Assembly (NCBI GenBank): GCA_005408345.1
Contig: SEMN01000627.1
Location: 1 to 64,000, forward strand
Direction of reading: 5' to 3'
DNA length: 64,000 bases
Source: Macquaria australasica
Lineage: Eukaryota; Chordata; Actinopteri; Centrarchiformes; Percichthyidae
Shown: piece after piece, positions 36,800 through 49,982 of the stretch
Numbering within the stretch: position 1 is the first letter of the stretch
Layout of the letters: every line of letters begins with the position of its first letter
The notes under the pieces: model-generated
What the model saw: the letters and a program-made list of their open reading frames with translations, nothing else
Database searches by the model: none
What the model was told of the DNA's origin: nothing
Program-made: the position numbers and the translations under genes

Positions 36800-37740
36800 A
36801 CTTTTTTGAGGCATTAACATAAAAATATATTATTCCAGAAGAAATACGCATTAGCTCGGGCACATTGAGCGTGTGGCCTGACCAAGCGAACTGCAAAAAG
36901 GCTCACCACTGAAAATAAACCTATTTGATTTCATCATATGGGCTATGTTATGGTTTCAAGAAGTAATCTAAAACTGTAAAATGTTAACCATTTATTTTTA
37001 GTAGTCAGTCATGCATCGGTGTTTATGTGTAATATGAATTGTCTCTATAATGTAATTGTTATTGTAATTAATTCAGGCACATTCTTCATCCCACCTACTG
37101 TTTCTTTGTCACAACTACAGTTTGCCACTTGCTGGGTTTGTTCAGGTCACAAATGTTAAAACTGCTGTTACAAAAACGTAGAGGTGCAACTTAATCTTTA
37201 CAACAGCCAACATCGGTACTGTAAAAGATGTACTTTTGCACTTAATTTCCTACTGACTCTTACAATTATTTAACAGTCATCCACTGTCCAGTAACAGGGT
37301 GAAGGGAACATTCACATCCTTTACTTAAGTAAAAGTATCCCATTACAGCCATGCATTCAATGTTACTAAAGTGAAGTAAAAGTAAGCAAAAGTAAACAAT
37401 ACACACTCAGTATCAAAAGTAAATGTACTACTGCAGAAGCGAATTTTAGCTAATTTTTAACATTTGCTAAAAATGCAAATGGTGGCTGTAAAAAGTGGTG
37501 TCAGTAACTCAGAACTTTCACAAAAGTCAGCAAAAGCCAGCAGTATAAGAACCTTCCAAACAGCAAGTTATATATAAATACATCAAAATAACATTTTATA
37601 AACTGAAACATACAAAACACTCAGTTTTTGTTTTTATTTTAAGCTATGCATCTCTCTTATTTTAAGTTTGTTTTTTGCATGATTGTCCAAACTTATTGCA
37701 AATATATTACACATAACTTCATCATTATATAAACAAATTT
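36800..37740. other. Spacer acy1 5' end - abhd14a 3' end
   Basis: No coding sequence seen. 37290-37440 has repeated AAGTAAAAGTA motifs like the termini of the hAT-type element at 62535-63058, probably a fragment. Candidate AATAAA signals for abhd14a on the minus strand lie at 37747-37752 and 37789-37794. Confidence 0.45.
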
Positions 37741-38369
37741 GAGCTATTTATTTGTCATTTTATATGGTCCATATTCTTTTATACATTTTTTTATTACAGT
37801 GTGCATCAGTTCTGTTTGCTTATGTTGAGAACAGCATGTGTTTTCTTGGAAGCTGGAATGGTTACCAGATCTTAATATACAAATCTGTTTGTCGAATGTG
37901 AAGCGAACAGAAGCTATTTAAACACAGGCACCTGCCACATTTGCATGTTTACAGTAACCTACATGTCACCTACAAAAATGGTAACAGTGAAGCAAACACA
38001 TTCCATGTTTTTACATGCAAAGAGAGACATGAAACACATGAAACAAAGCTCACCACTAAACAAGTCTGGAGCTATTTTTACAACAAGCTGAGCTGAACTA
38101 CTCTGGTATGTTTGGGTGACACTATGGAAAACTGAACATTTTGGAAACATCTGAAATACTGTTGTCATATTGTTAACAGAATGACATGCCATTTTCAGTG
38201 TATTAAAACCTACTCCCATGCCAATGTTTTTTGCTTTGGGTGATAATAATATGAGAATAGTGCTGATCTTAATATTTTTTTAGCAAAACTGTCACCACCC
38301 TAAACCACTGATTAGATGACTTGTGTTCCTCTTTGTTCCCATCTGTCCACTCTTCCTCCGCAACACGTC

Positions 38370-40864
38370 TCACTTCAGTTTGCTGAGGAAGTCGATCAAT
38401 CCTTGGTGAAATTCTCTGGGTTTGTCCATGTAGCAGGCGTGGCGAGCTCCCTCTAACTTCAGCACAAAGTGATGTGGAAGTTGTATGAGGTTCTTGTGGG
38501 ACTGGGCACCCAGATTTGTGTCCAGGGCTCCAAACACAATCAGAGTTGGAGTCTGAAAAGCACGGAGGAGTGAGGAATCGAAGAGAGAGACTATACAGTG
38601 TAAAATGTTTTCACATATATGTATAGACCTGTATCAACATATAGCTTTGTTAAAATACACACAGACTTCTGACATACTTATGGGATACATCTACTGTTAA
38701 TGGCTAAATTGTTGCTGGCCTCTCATATATGTAGTGAAGTTACCTTGTAAAGGTCCAAAGGGAACAGACATCGTAATGATGCAACAAAAATACACCATGT
38801 TGGGCTAACTTTCAAATATGGCTGCAACTTTCAGTTAATCTATTCATGTTCAACCAATCATTCAGTCTATAAAACGTCCAAAAATACAAAAATAACAAAT
38901 GGCAATCATATGTTACAAAAGGCCAAAGTAATATGAGAGATGCTGATTTTATCTAACCAGCAGTCAGCAGCAATCATTCACATTAATAGTTATAACCAGC
39001 AAATGTTTTTTATTTTAACTTGATAAATGACCAAAAGATTTATTGGTTATTACTTAACCAGAGTGTAAAAATGACACTTTGTGGTTTTACAGGGGGTATT
39101 TCTTTCCTGGGCACAGAAACTTGGTTACTGGAGGTTACCTCTAACCAATAAGTGTATTTCCCAAAATGTTGTACTATTCCTTTAAAATGACAAACTAAGT
39201 GACACACAGCAAACCTGGAGCAAGGTAGTATTCCATCACTGGAGCAAAATAAATTAAAGTTACCATGTGTAGTCTGCTGTGTGCGCTGTACTTAATAGGT
39301 AATTGAAGGTTACATGTTGCATACAACCAGTCTAACAGGTGCATAGAGCTTACTTTTGCACTAGGGCCCCCTAGTGGATTTAATCTAGCCATGCCTGACT
39401 GGTGTGTAGTCCACATTAAAGGAACAGTTCATTGAAAAATGTACCCATCATCGAACCACCACTCTAATGTCAACAGAAACACCAGTGAAGTTTGTTTAAC
39501 ACACAACTAATGGCACGATTCCATTATGTCTGTTGTTTCCATTTGAATATCGACACAATCTTTACCTCCCTCACCTGAATAGTTTGGTACTGCTGTGGAG
39601 TGTAACTTCGGGTACCAACTGGTGCTATGGGAATGAAGCCATGTAGCTGAGCGCTGTTCTTCATGAGGAAGGGGATGGCGTAATGTCCACTCATGGAGGG
39701 GCTCAAAAGCACAGCTGCCCTGACACCCAAAGACTCCATGAACCTTGAAAGGAGGTCCACCCGATTCTGGTCAGTCTTCAGAGCGTCTGAGTCCGGCGAT
39801 TTTCCATACCCTCCAAGAAGAAGAAGAATTTTTACCAACAGCATGGCACACATGGCAACCCAGCAAGTGAAAAAGTCCGAACACTGTAAACCCAGTGTAT
39901 ACACCCCACACAATGATAACACGTCAGTTTTAATATATTGCTAAAATAAAATTTAGGAATATGTAAATTGTTTTAAATTAGCTTTTTCATATCTGCGTTG
40001 GGAAACTAGCCTCCCATGTGCCCTGTTCAGACCTCATCTATGTAAGAAAAAGACTACAATCAGATCAGGAAAAAAAAAAAAGATATTCTCTGCATATAAT
40101 TTACATAATCCTGCTCTCGAAATTGATTCTGGTTCCTCTAATCAATTAGTGTACCAGACCATACATATCTCAATGAAAGGTTTGTGTATAATCCAGTTTT
40201 AAGTGATATCATCATTATTTTCACTAACATTAGTGCAGATTATGTGCCTACCTGGCAGGTCCATCGCTAAGGCCTGATATCCATTAGTGGCCAGAAGGGC
40301 CATCGTACCAAGTTCTTCCCAGGTTTTGGAGGTGAAGGCCTGGCCATGCAGAAGGACCACTTGCAGCCTGCAAAGAGAAATAATTTTGTTTTCCCATGAC
40401 TTCTTATCAGTAGCTTTCTCAAGATTTTATAACTAGCACAGGCCTGGCAAATATAGCATGTTATAACAGGACTGCCTGTGTTTGTAGGCATGTCAAACTT
40501 ACCAACGGACCATCCTCACTGTCTACTGTGTTCACTCTCTCAGATAACTGGTTTGGAACTAATAGTTATGAGGACAAAGCACATCATCTCCCAAAACTCA
40601 CCTTGGCAATATCTGTCGTCCAGCCCCATCAACGGGTAAAGCTTCTCTGAAGAACAGTGGGGGGTCCCCCGGTAGCTGTCCAGTGCGAATAGACACGTTG
40701 ATTGTTGGTAGAGGAGGGGGGGGGGTGGCCATCAGCCCCATTCTTTGAGCTTCAAGAGACGGCTCCATGCTGCCCTGGCGAATGGATGGCAGCAGCAGGT
40801 AGAGCAGCAACGTGGCCAACAACACCAGGCCCAGAACAACAAGACGATTACGCAAGAAATTCAT
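38370..40864 (-). CDS. abhd14a: abhd14a, alpha/beta-hydrolase domain-containing protein 14A
   Basis: Single-pass membrane alpha/beta-hydrolase-fold protein; natural substrate not known to me. Four coding exons: 40864-40602, 40367-40252, 39810-39575, 38552-38370; 798 nt, 265 aa (human 271). N-terminal anchor LVVLGLVLLATLLLYLLLP (about 8-26) with a short basic cytosolic tail, then a proline-rich stem. The fold carries VVLLHGQAF (oxyanion loop), DLPGYG, the nucleophile segment SPSMSGHY (serine in an S-x-S-x-S/G elbow), FGALD (acid) and GARHACY (base histidine). The anchor separates ABHD14A from the cytosolic ABHD14B. A 5'UTR piece (40865-40882) joins a candidate non-coding exon ending at 41096. 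It lies immediately upstream of acy1 on the same strand. Confidence 0.95.
38815..38960. repeat. Fragment of the 1-310 repeat family
   Basis: GCTGCAACTTTCAGTTAATC, TCAGTCTATAAAACGTCCAA and a following AT-rich segment match the layout of the dispersed repeat at 1-310. Located in the last abhd14a intron. Confidence 0.45.
39085..39190. repeat. Terminal fragment of the 6845-7315 element family
   Basis: AAGTGTATTTCCCAAAATGT then TGTACTATTCCTTTAAA is the typical right end of the fold-back element family. The rest of the element is absent or diverged. Located in the last abhd14a intron. Confidence 0.4.
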
Positions 40865-41095
40865 TTCGTCGAGATCAACGATCTGGGAAAAGTGGCAGAC
40901 AGTGCATTGGCTGAGAGCCCATCATTTAGATACTATTCATATAGTATTTCCATCTGTTTGATAGTGTACAAAGACATTGACATCCCAATCCATCAAGACC
41001 ATTGGGGTTCAATCTATGGCTTTGTCTTAATTTTGGTTTTACAATGACAGTTTTTAAAACCTGCCTCTTATCTTCATAGTTTTAACCATACTCAC

Positions 41096-41160
41096 CAGCT
41101 ACACGGTCGATATGAGGAACAGGAACACAAACTTTCTGTAGACCGAGGTCTCCAGATGTG
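41096..41160 (-). other. abhd14a: Candidate non-coding first exon of abhd14a
   Basis: On the minus strand GACCGTGTAGCTG is followed by GTGAGT (donor G at 41095) and could join the acceptor at 40882 (TTTTCCCAG). The upstream limit was not determined; the promoter may lie in 41160-42060. Confidence 0.4.
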
Positions 41161-41199
41161 AGCAATTTTAAATTTTTAATCATACCACATAGGAATGAT

Positions 41200-44100
41200 T
41201 GCCAAAACCACACAAATAAGATCCAGCTTGTACAAGAAACCTTGTTGTTTCTTTAAGATTACAGCGGGGCAGTTCTACCTTGATTACGTGAACAGGAATA
41301 GTTTTAAATTCTGCACCTTAGAAAGAAACAATATTTGCTTAAAAGTGAAGGCTTCACTACACAATCAGTTTCAACCTGGACCCAGTGCACTGCACCGTGG
41401 CTGTTGATGTCAACCAGGTAAATGTGGTTTGACAATTTAGGACTGAATGCGGCTGTGATACAGGTTGAATAAATAAAAAAATCAAGAGATGTGTTCAGTT
41501 AAATGAAAGTTAACCTCCCAGAATTAAGCTGACCAGTGTAATTTGGTCAAAACATGCCAGAACGCCAACATTAGCTCGATGTGTCGCTCGTCTGCTAGCT
41601 ACATCTCTGCACAATGGGACGCTGTAGGAGACAAGATGCATTACGGATGCACCAGCAGAGGAACACATACCAGCACAGAGGAGATAACTGTTAAGACGCG
41701 TTCAGGATGTCTGGTTTATCGCCATGTCTTCTGCGTTGCCGGTTGCCAGTGATGGGAAATGTTGCCGAAAGGCTTCGGGTCGGGAGAAATCGTGCAGCTA
41801 GCCTGACGCTAGCTAGACATTGTTTTACTGACGAGACACTACCTGTACAGTCACCGTTCCTTGGACACAATCAACCAAACGTAAAGATTAGATATAAGCT
41901 GTCACACGAGAAAGTCGAGAAATGCAAAGAAATTTTGATGAATGTGCTTTTGTTAGCTATATATTAAATCTCCCACGGTCTAAACTGTTTGTTCCTCGTC
42001 GGAGCACATTACGAGCTGCACAAAACAACGCTAAACACCCAATACGTCATTTCCTGCTGAAGCGGTCAGAAAATTCATACGTCTGTCAAACAAGATAAAC
42101 AGTTTCATGTAAAACAACTAGTGCATATATATATATATATATATATATTACTTTCTTCTCTCTTTCTTTAATATTTACTTGCTTTGATATCCACTTGGGA
42201 TTCCTTATATCCTGTTTTCTCCTGTATCTATGTTGTAAAATGCACACATCAGTCTGAGTCATCAGAGTATATTTGAGACGGCTCAGTAAAGTATTTTTGC
42301 ACAAAGAGTAAACCTGTAAACTCCCAACATTCAAAGACCCCAGCAGTGTGTGTATAAGCTGGTGATGTCCCTGAAGAAGCAAAAAAATAAAAATTACAGA
42401 AACAGAAAAATTACTTTCAAATTCCTTTTTTAATATTGAAATTCTCTGATGTAAAAGGTGAATATGAAATGTTAAATATAAAACATTAAAATCCTGTGCA
42501 ACCCTTTCATTTTTTTTCAGACTTTGTTTTGAACAACACAATCAAAACACTTTGGTAAAATAAGGCTTTTAAATTAAGGTAATGAAACAAACTGAAACAA
42601 AGCTGATTCTAAAATAGAGAGGTGGAGTGCTGCAAAGGTAAAAATGGCAAAGCCAAACAAATGTTCTTAATCAAATTGCGGGATGAACAAGACATCATGT
42701 CCAATTAAAAATCACACATTCACAATGGAAAAACAACAGTATGGCTCCTCTTTCACCTTTAACATATAGATTTATCGCTATTACTATTAAAATGTAAATA
42801 GTGATCATCGGCATTAGCTTGTCAATAATAGTACTTTGGGGTCAAATTATCTGAAATGTACCCGAGTGACATCTTTCTCCCACCTCTATGTATACCACAG
42901 AAAACAATGTTGTGTTTTCAGACCTTGTTTTCAGTTGAATCTGATTACTTTATTCAGCAATTTTTGCTGTCACTCTCTCTTACCTCTTTAAAGATAATGG
43001 CAGACTAAATAAAACGTTAAAGGCTAAGGATGGTATAACAATCATAACACTGATTTCTATTCAGACACGATTCACAGTGAACACATCTCTGTCACGACAC
43101 ACTCAATGGAAAACACAATATATTGCAATGTACTGACTGTATTCCTTACAGGCGTCTGTATCCAGCAATAGAACATAAGTTCACCTTGTGTACATGGAAT
43201 AAAGCCAGATCTACCTCAACAGAAAATTAGTTGTTAGTTAAAGTGCAGAATTTCAAACATTTGCAGCATACATAAAAATTTCTATTGCAATACTGATTCT
43301 CCATTCTTTAGTTGAAAAAACGTAAAACCTACACCTGCCCACTGGTATCATAACTCATTTTAGGTACCTACATACTTTTTTGAGCAGACTGCCGTGCAGA
43401 ATAAATACAGAAGCTACAGTATACATATGAAACTGCTCAGCTAGCTTCAGGCCAGCAAATATATTTACTTGGCTCTGAAGATGTAGCTACAGTAGTTACT
43501 ATCAACACAGTGTCACTGGAAGGAACCCCGACACAAGTTGTAGTGCAAGCAAGTCAAACTACACAACAACAAAGAAAAATCAAAACTGATAATTGTGTAT
43601 AGAGCCCAGCCAATACTGGATTTCTGAGGCTAGATATTTGAGAGTTTAAGAAAAATCTGATCTGATAACAGTTTATCGGCCAATAGTCAATTATTTTTAA
43701 ACATAAACACAAACGTTTTCAAAAGGATCCTTTACTTTGGTTACTAAAGAATTGCAGACAAGACATTTTATCATGAAAAATAAACATATTTTTGGCATTT
43801 CTGTAATAACATGTCTTGTTACTTAACAGCCGTCAGATACGCTAATACCCGTATATCTGGGACAAGCTTAAATCAGCCATGATCAGCTGGATTTATACTG
43901 CTAGTATCTGATAATCATCCTGTCTGTTCTCATAAAAAATAACAAAAATTTGGCAAAAGTTAACTGGATGCTGAAATTTAACTTGTACCTTATTTCCACA
44001 GTGATATCCATGTAAAGAATACACCATTTGCAAACGAATAGAAACATTGATCTTTTCTTTACAGGTCTGTCCGCCCTTTCCTTTTATATACATTTTCATT

Positions 44101-44640
44101 GTTAATTTTAAAAAAAAACAAACAGGTAGGCATATGGAGTTAATATCAGTATAAAGCACTGTGCCCAGTAGTGGGCTGAGATGAACATTGCTGTGAAAAC
44201 CTCAATAATCACAACTTGTAAACAAAGGCAACCATAAAAAAAAGAGCACTTCGTAGCCCAGTTAAGGCGCAGTTTTGAAATGTAACAGGCAGGTCCGGTC
44301 ATGTTGTTTCTATAAGCCAAAGATAACCAAAGAGATTTAAGACTCCATTTGTCCTAATTTATCACCTTCTGGCATAATGCACTATTTAGATTCCATTCAT
44401 GAAGCTGTATGTTATAACACTTAACAGCTTGATCCATCAACAGATACAAACTATAATGTTGAAATGGGCAGAAATATGCAAATGCAGAATATCTAAAGTT
44501 GTTTGTTGTGATACCAACAACTATAATACTCAATACACAATAGTATATGTCGCTGGGCATCAAATGTAAAAAATAGATAAAACAAAAAAAAATGTTCAGG
44601 TTAAGCTGTTTTTTTTTTCATAAGGCATCTTATCAGTCCA
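41200..44640. other. Spacer abhd14a 5' end - hyal2 3' end
   Basis: No coding exons recognised on either strand. 41560-42060 is CpG-richer and may include the abhd14a promoter. A (TA)12 tract is at 42125-42148. The remainder is AT-rich unique-looking sequence. Confidence 0.5.
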
Positions 44641-44649
44641 ACAATTACA

Positions 44650-45510
44650 CTATAGTCCCATTGAATGTATTGTGATAGTATACAGCATCTCCTCATCAAA
44701 CTCCTCTCCTGTGGAACCAGCTCCCAGTTTGTGTACGGGAGGCAGACACCCTCCTCACATTTAAGAGTAGGCTTAAGACTTTCCTCTTTGATAAAGCTTA
44801 TAGTCGGGCTGACTCAGGTGACCCCTGAGCCCCCCCTTAGTTATGCTGATATAGGCCTAGACTGCCGGGGGACTTCCTATGATGCACTGAGCTCCTTTCT
44901 CCTCCTCTTCCTCTCCATCTGTACGCCCTCATATCCCATTAATGTTTATTACTAACTCAACTGCTTCCCTTTCGTTGTGTGCTCTCTCTCTCTCTCTCCT
45001 TCTGTTGCTTTCTGCAGGTGTTTCTGCCTCCGGAGCTGTAGAGTCTGGATCTATGGTTGCAGCCACCTGCTGCCCCCGTGTTCCTGCTCTACACCTGCTG
45101 CTGCTATTACTGTTAATGGTCTTACTATAAGTATTAGTATTACTATTATAATATTGCCATTAGTATTATTTTTATTAATATTAACATCAATACCATCACC
45201 ACAACTATTACTCTACATCTCTATGTGGAACTGTACTGTGCTGCTGTATGTTCTCTTTCCTCCTGCTCTCCCTCTCTCTCTCTCTCAACCCAACTGGTTC
45301 TGGTTCTGCTCGAGGTTTCTGCCTGTTAAAAAGGGAGTTTTTCCTTGCCACTGTCGCATAGTGCTTGCTCATGGTGGGAACTTTTGGGTCTCTGTAAATA
45401 TAAAGAGTCGGTCTAGACCTGCTCTATATGAAAATGTGCCCTGAGATAACTTTGTTATGATATGGCGCTATATAAATAAAACTGAATTGAATTGAACTGA
45501 ATTGAATCTG
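44650..45510 (+). mobile_element. 5'-truncated L2-type non-LTR retrotransposon (LINE) 3' end
   Basis: Plus-strand conceptual translation at about 44695-44805 contains LLWNQLPVCVREADTLLTFK, then SRLKTFLFDKAYS. This is the C-terminal signature of L2-clade reverse-transcriptase ORFs. It is followed by a pyrimidine-rich 3'UTR and the tail TATGGCGCTATATAAATAAA with TGAATTGAATTGAA repeats, typical of fish L2/Maui-like elements. The reading frame breaks soon after, so the copy is dead. It lies 330 bp beyond the hyal2 stop codon and is antisense to hyal2. Confidence 0.75.
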
Positions 45511-45836
45511 GAGGTCAGGGTCAGTATGGAGCATGGCAGTTATGATTTTTGACCAGTTGCAATATTGATGGATGGACATCAGTTCCAGGAGGCAGTCCTG
45601 AGGTTGAAGCTCTGCCAGTGCAGACAGAAATATTCCTGTCAGATGGGGTCTGTGTGCTAGGGATAAAAATCTCGTCACACTGGGAGATCTTTGATGACAG
45701 GACTGACTGTCTGCTGCTGTCAATGCACCAGTATCACTAGTGTACAGGAACTTATCACCTTTATGTTCTTTTCTTGCCAGCCCTGTCCTTTTCAGGGCTG
45801 GCAGGAGCAGTGAATAGTTTGGGCTTCTCAGTTTCC

Positions 45837-47729
45837 TCAGTGTAGCAGAGTGAGGAGTACTAGTGGGAGTAAAAGGCAAATGGGCCAGGTCCCTAAGACA
45901 GAGGAGGCTCTATTCTGCCCTTTTTCTTTCTGAGCACAGGCTTCACCCCTGTACCCACTGTAGCATTGGCACTGGAAGTGTGTGTGGAAAAGAGCCAGGT
46001 CGGCTCGGCCAGACACGCCTGTAACCTTCAGCTGGCCACCCTGACTGGTGATGGTGTGTGTTAGGGGGCTGAGATGCAGGTACACGTCACTGTCTGATAT
46101 TTTGCGCAGACAGCGGCCTTGAGATTTACACACCTCCTGACTGCACTGTTCTGCTGCTGTAGACACATTGAGCAGGTACCGGCCCAGCGGTCCCTGAAGA
46201 TACTTATTTAGGGCGGAGCAGCTGGCCTGCAGGCAAAAAAAAAAAAAAGGGACGTTAACCCCAAACAACTGAACACTACGCTATTCAACATCAAATGAGC
46301 AGAGAGGGTGTGACACTTACATTGCTGTTTGCATAGGAGGTGTCCCCCCAGAAGATTACACCTGCAGCTCCAAGTGCAACACTCTCACCAATGGTGGAGA
46401 CCAAATCAGTCTACAAAACATTTACACAAACAGTTCAGTGGTGTACCATATGATGAGGGAAATATTATCACACAGAAAAATATATTTTTAGTACATCTGA
46501 GTTCCACTAAAGTCAATATAAATGAATAAATATAAATGTAAATACTAATTAAGCTAATACATATTTAACAAATAATATAACATACTTAATGTTGTTGATT
46601 TCACTGCTACACATAAATATACACACTACACAGACATTTTCTTTCCATCAGCAATGTGTGATCTCCTGGCAGCTTCATCCTCCCATCCAATGCTTAAATA
46701 TAATAACTGAACTCCTAGATAACACAACGAATGTATAAGCCTCATGTACTTGATGAATTGTTGCTCTAGCCAACTAACCTCAGTTAGGGGGGTCATCTGA
46801 TTCATGTAAGTAGGGCGGGTATAAACAAAAACAGGACGTGCTAATCCATCCCCAACAGATGCCAGGCGCATCGCCTCCTTTACCCTGTTTCGGACAAAGA
46901 GGCGCCCATAAATTGTAGAGCTTAGTACAGGACCCATGTATATAGATGGGAAGAAGGCTGTACATTCCATCCACAACCAGTTAAGTTGATCATTGCGGGC
47001 CATCTCCACGACAGGACAGCGGCCTGTGTAGTTCTTCAGTCCATTCCTGTAGTCATGGTTGTAACAATCTGGAAACAGGTAGAAGCCCCACAGTTGATTG
47101 GGCCTCAAATTCTTGGCAAGTTTCAGAGTCTCCAGCATGAATTTGCGAGCTGACAGCTCAAATTCCTGCTGTGCAACTTTCCCCACTTGTTCTGGGGTCC
47201 ACGTAGGGTTTTTTATGGCCACCATTTCACGGGATTTACTTCGATAGATATCTTTACTATCCCAATTCCGGATCCACAATGGGCGCCACTCCTCCCAGTC
47301 AAGAACAGCCAAACCTTTTGCCGCTGGCTCACGTATATATTTTTGCAAACCTTCAGGCATCTTTTCATAGTGCTGAGTGAGGCTGGCAAGCTGTGGAAGG
47401 CCTCCATTCACCGCAGTGCCACCACGGTCATAATAGGGATACAACCCAAGGCGCTCCTTATAGAAAATTGTGAGGTTCTGCCGGACAAAGCCCTCATTGG
47501 GGGACGCCACAATGTCAAACTGGTCCAAAGATAAAGTTACACCATGTCGTGGAGCACACTCTTGTGTCGGGGCATTCCAGGCAAGAAGAACCGGCTTCTG
47601 GGAATATAATGGCCATCTTGTCTGCTTTATATCTGCTGAACACAAGACCGTCCACGATGTGAACAGAGTCAGAAGCAACCAAGGCAGCTGGCCAGCTGTG
47701 GTGAAGAGAGAGTGAAACACAGCCTCCAT
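45837..47729 (-). CDS. hyal2: hyal2, hyaluronidase-2 (GPI-anchored)
   Basis: Glycoside hydrolase family 56 enzyme that starts breakdown of high-mass hyaluronan at the cell surface. Three coding exons: 47729-46779, 46410-46321, 46226-45837; 1431 nt, 476 aa (human 473). The start is the ATG in GTGACCATGG; the upstream GTG extension is not used. Signal peptide about 1-33 (LPWLLLTLFTSWTVLCSA). The catalytic motif LDWEEW places D144 and E146 as the acid pair. DCYNHDY and WGDTSY are family motifs. A cysteine-rich EGF-like end (CQCYSGYRGEAC) is followed by a hydrophobic tail (ICLLLPLVLLTLL), consistent with GPI-anchor addition and with HYAL2 rather than HYAL1/3. The 5'UTR continues to 47758; a candidate non-coding exon ends at 48322. 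Confidence 0.96.
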
Positions 47730-48321
47730 GGTCACTGCTCACCTTCTCTCCTCTTTCTCTTGAAGAGAAAAAATAAAGCAGTTTTGTTAAATTCAGCCAA
47801 AAATACTTCAGAATATCTCCCCAGATGATCGAGGGAATTTAACACTTTTCTAAAGATGTCACAAATATTACATCTGTGAAAAATAGAAAATCTTTATGTC
47901 GACTTTTAGGTGATATTGTAGTGTCATGTGTAACGTCTCGAAAATAGGGAAATAAATATTGTTAGGATAACGTTATAGTGTTAATTACAGTGTTAAGAGT
48001 ACCTATGACATGTCTACGGTAGATTATTAGAAAATGCTTATTAACATTTTATATATATTTACATAGCAGTCAACGTCCTGTTTGATCGAAGTTAACATAC
48101 ATGAATCATATGAGTTGGTTAACGTTAGAGCGAAATGTAAAGCAAAAAACTAAGGAAGACATCTACTTTTAACATGTATCTGCTGTTCTCTCGGACTGCT
48201 TTAGACTCTAAACCGTTCACGAACTCGGTTAACGCAACTTAGCCAAATTAGCTCAAAGTTTCAATGAACCCGATGTGCTAAGTTGGCTAACGTGCCGTTT
48301 CTTCTTCTTGTCCAGTCTTAC

Positions 48322-48370
48322 CTGTCCCGATGAAGCCGAGGACACGGGCTTATTCCACTCGTGTAACCGT
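48322..48370 (-). other. hyal2: Candidate non-coding first exon of hyal2
   Basis: On the minus strand GCTTCATCGGGACAG is followed by GTAAG (donor G at 48321). It would splice to the acceptor at 47758, which has a long pyrimidine tract (TTTATTTTTTCTCTTCAAG). Upper limit uncertain. Confidence 0.5.
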
Positions 48371-49982
48371 CAGATAAATTGCTGCCCCACTGCCCTGCCA
48401 TGTGATAAATGACAGTCATAGTCCGTTCAATCCATGTTTATGATTAACAAATTTGCCAGCTAAGGCTAACATAAACTATGGCAGGAGCGACGATGACGGG
48501 TAAAACGTTGAGCAACAACAGTTCAGTGTATTGACTTCCTGTGTAGGGGTGTTTTGAATTTACGAAAGACATACTTTGTCCTTCTTTTGCCAATTGAACC
48601 AAAACACCATGGGGTTTTACCTTAAAACGAGCGTTATTTAACACTTAGCCATGATTATAACCCCGTCTGGTATAAATGTGAAGGTAAAATGGCATCCCAG
48701 TGCCGCTCTCCACCCCCTTGAATACAGCCCAAAGTAGTCTGATCTTCAAGCTCTGCTCTGAATCGACTGTAGAAGCTAGAAACTAGTTTCATTGATAAGA
48801 AACAGAGCACGTGAAATTGTTCCTACTATGAAGCCTATTTTAGCAAGGATAAAGTTACTACAGTGTAAAAAGTTACAACCTAAATTGTTACAGTGTAAAA
48901 AGTTTCAATTAATTAATGAATGGGGCACTACACCTTTAGGCATAGTTTGGTTATTTTTTTTATTTATTTTTTATATATATAATGGCATTCAGCAAAAGCA
49001 GGTGGAACCAACTGGCTTAAACCATATTTTATTTGTATTTTCTGTGACCATAAGCATTTCATAGACTGAGTTGAACTGTAGATCATTTTGGGTACTTAAA
49101 AGAAGCTTTAGACCATCATTTATAAAATCTCCAGGCTACTGGCATCTTTCTCAGAATATACATGATTTTACTATAAAAAATTTAAAAAAGTGGGTAATGG
49201 CAGTGCTTTGGACTAAAATCAGATTTTTATTTTGCATCTGTTCTGAGTAGGGTCACTTTGTTTTAAAAGCTGTCAGGCTAATCTTCCATACATTTGAGCT
49301 TGAATATGAGCTTTCTCTGAATGGTAACAATGCAGTTCCACTGTACAAGAAAAAAATAAATTATGTTGATACAGCAAACATGATCACTCTTAAAAAACAC
49401 AAGAATATGTTTTTAAATCTGTCATCTCACAGTGTGTCCAAATAATGTATCTTACCAGCAAGCTTTTCCTCTCTAATCTCCGGATGAAAGTAGTCCAATC
49501 AGTTTGTTTAGAATCGGGATGCATACAGGTAAAGCTTGTTATTCTGCTCTATCATCATAGTCTAGAGGCAAAAGCAGCTGTTCATTTTGTGTTGAAATCC
49601 ACCACTGACTGGTATTTAAATATCCAGCTGACTCCACCTCTTTGAAAGCTCCAAAGCAGTAGATAGAACAGTAAATAGATTTTACCATCATGACTCAACT
49701 GAAAGCATTTGAAACCAGTTCACAGCTGAAACAGGATTTCTGCCAGATACGGTTTTACTCGTGACCCTCGGGTGTTGGCTGAGTGTAAAGTTTGCTTGGG
49801 TAAACCACACACACTTGGGATACGCTATAAAGGCTTTAGAATCCTTTATCAAGTAGTCATATGTGTTAAAAACATGTGTTCATCATTAAAGTGATTTCAA
49901 ATAAATAGTGTGTTGAGTTTTTGAAACACTAAGTTCTTTGTTATGTGTGGTTTTGTTTTTTGTGTATGTATGTCTATTTGTA

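Noticed and set aside
39524..39922. Hydrophobic N-terminal extension (MLSLCGVYTLGLQC...) before the third abhd14a exon
   Set aside because: It is intronic read-through upstream of the acceptor at 39811. The real N-terminal membrane anchor is encoded at 40864-40602.
44942..45444. Leucine/serine-rich plus-strand open frames that look like membrane peptides
   Set aside because: They fall in the CT-rich 3'UTR of the L2-type LINE; the hydrophobicity comes from pyrimidine-rich simple sequence.
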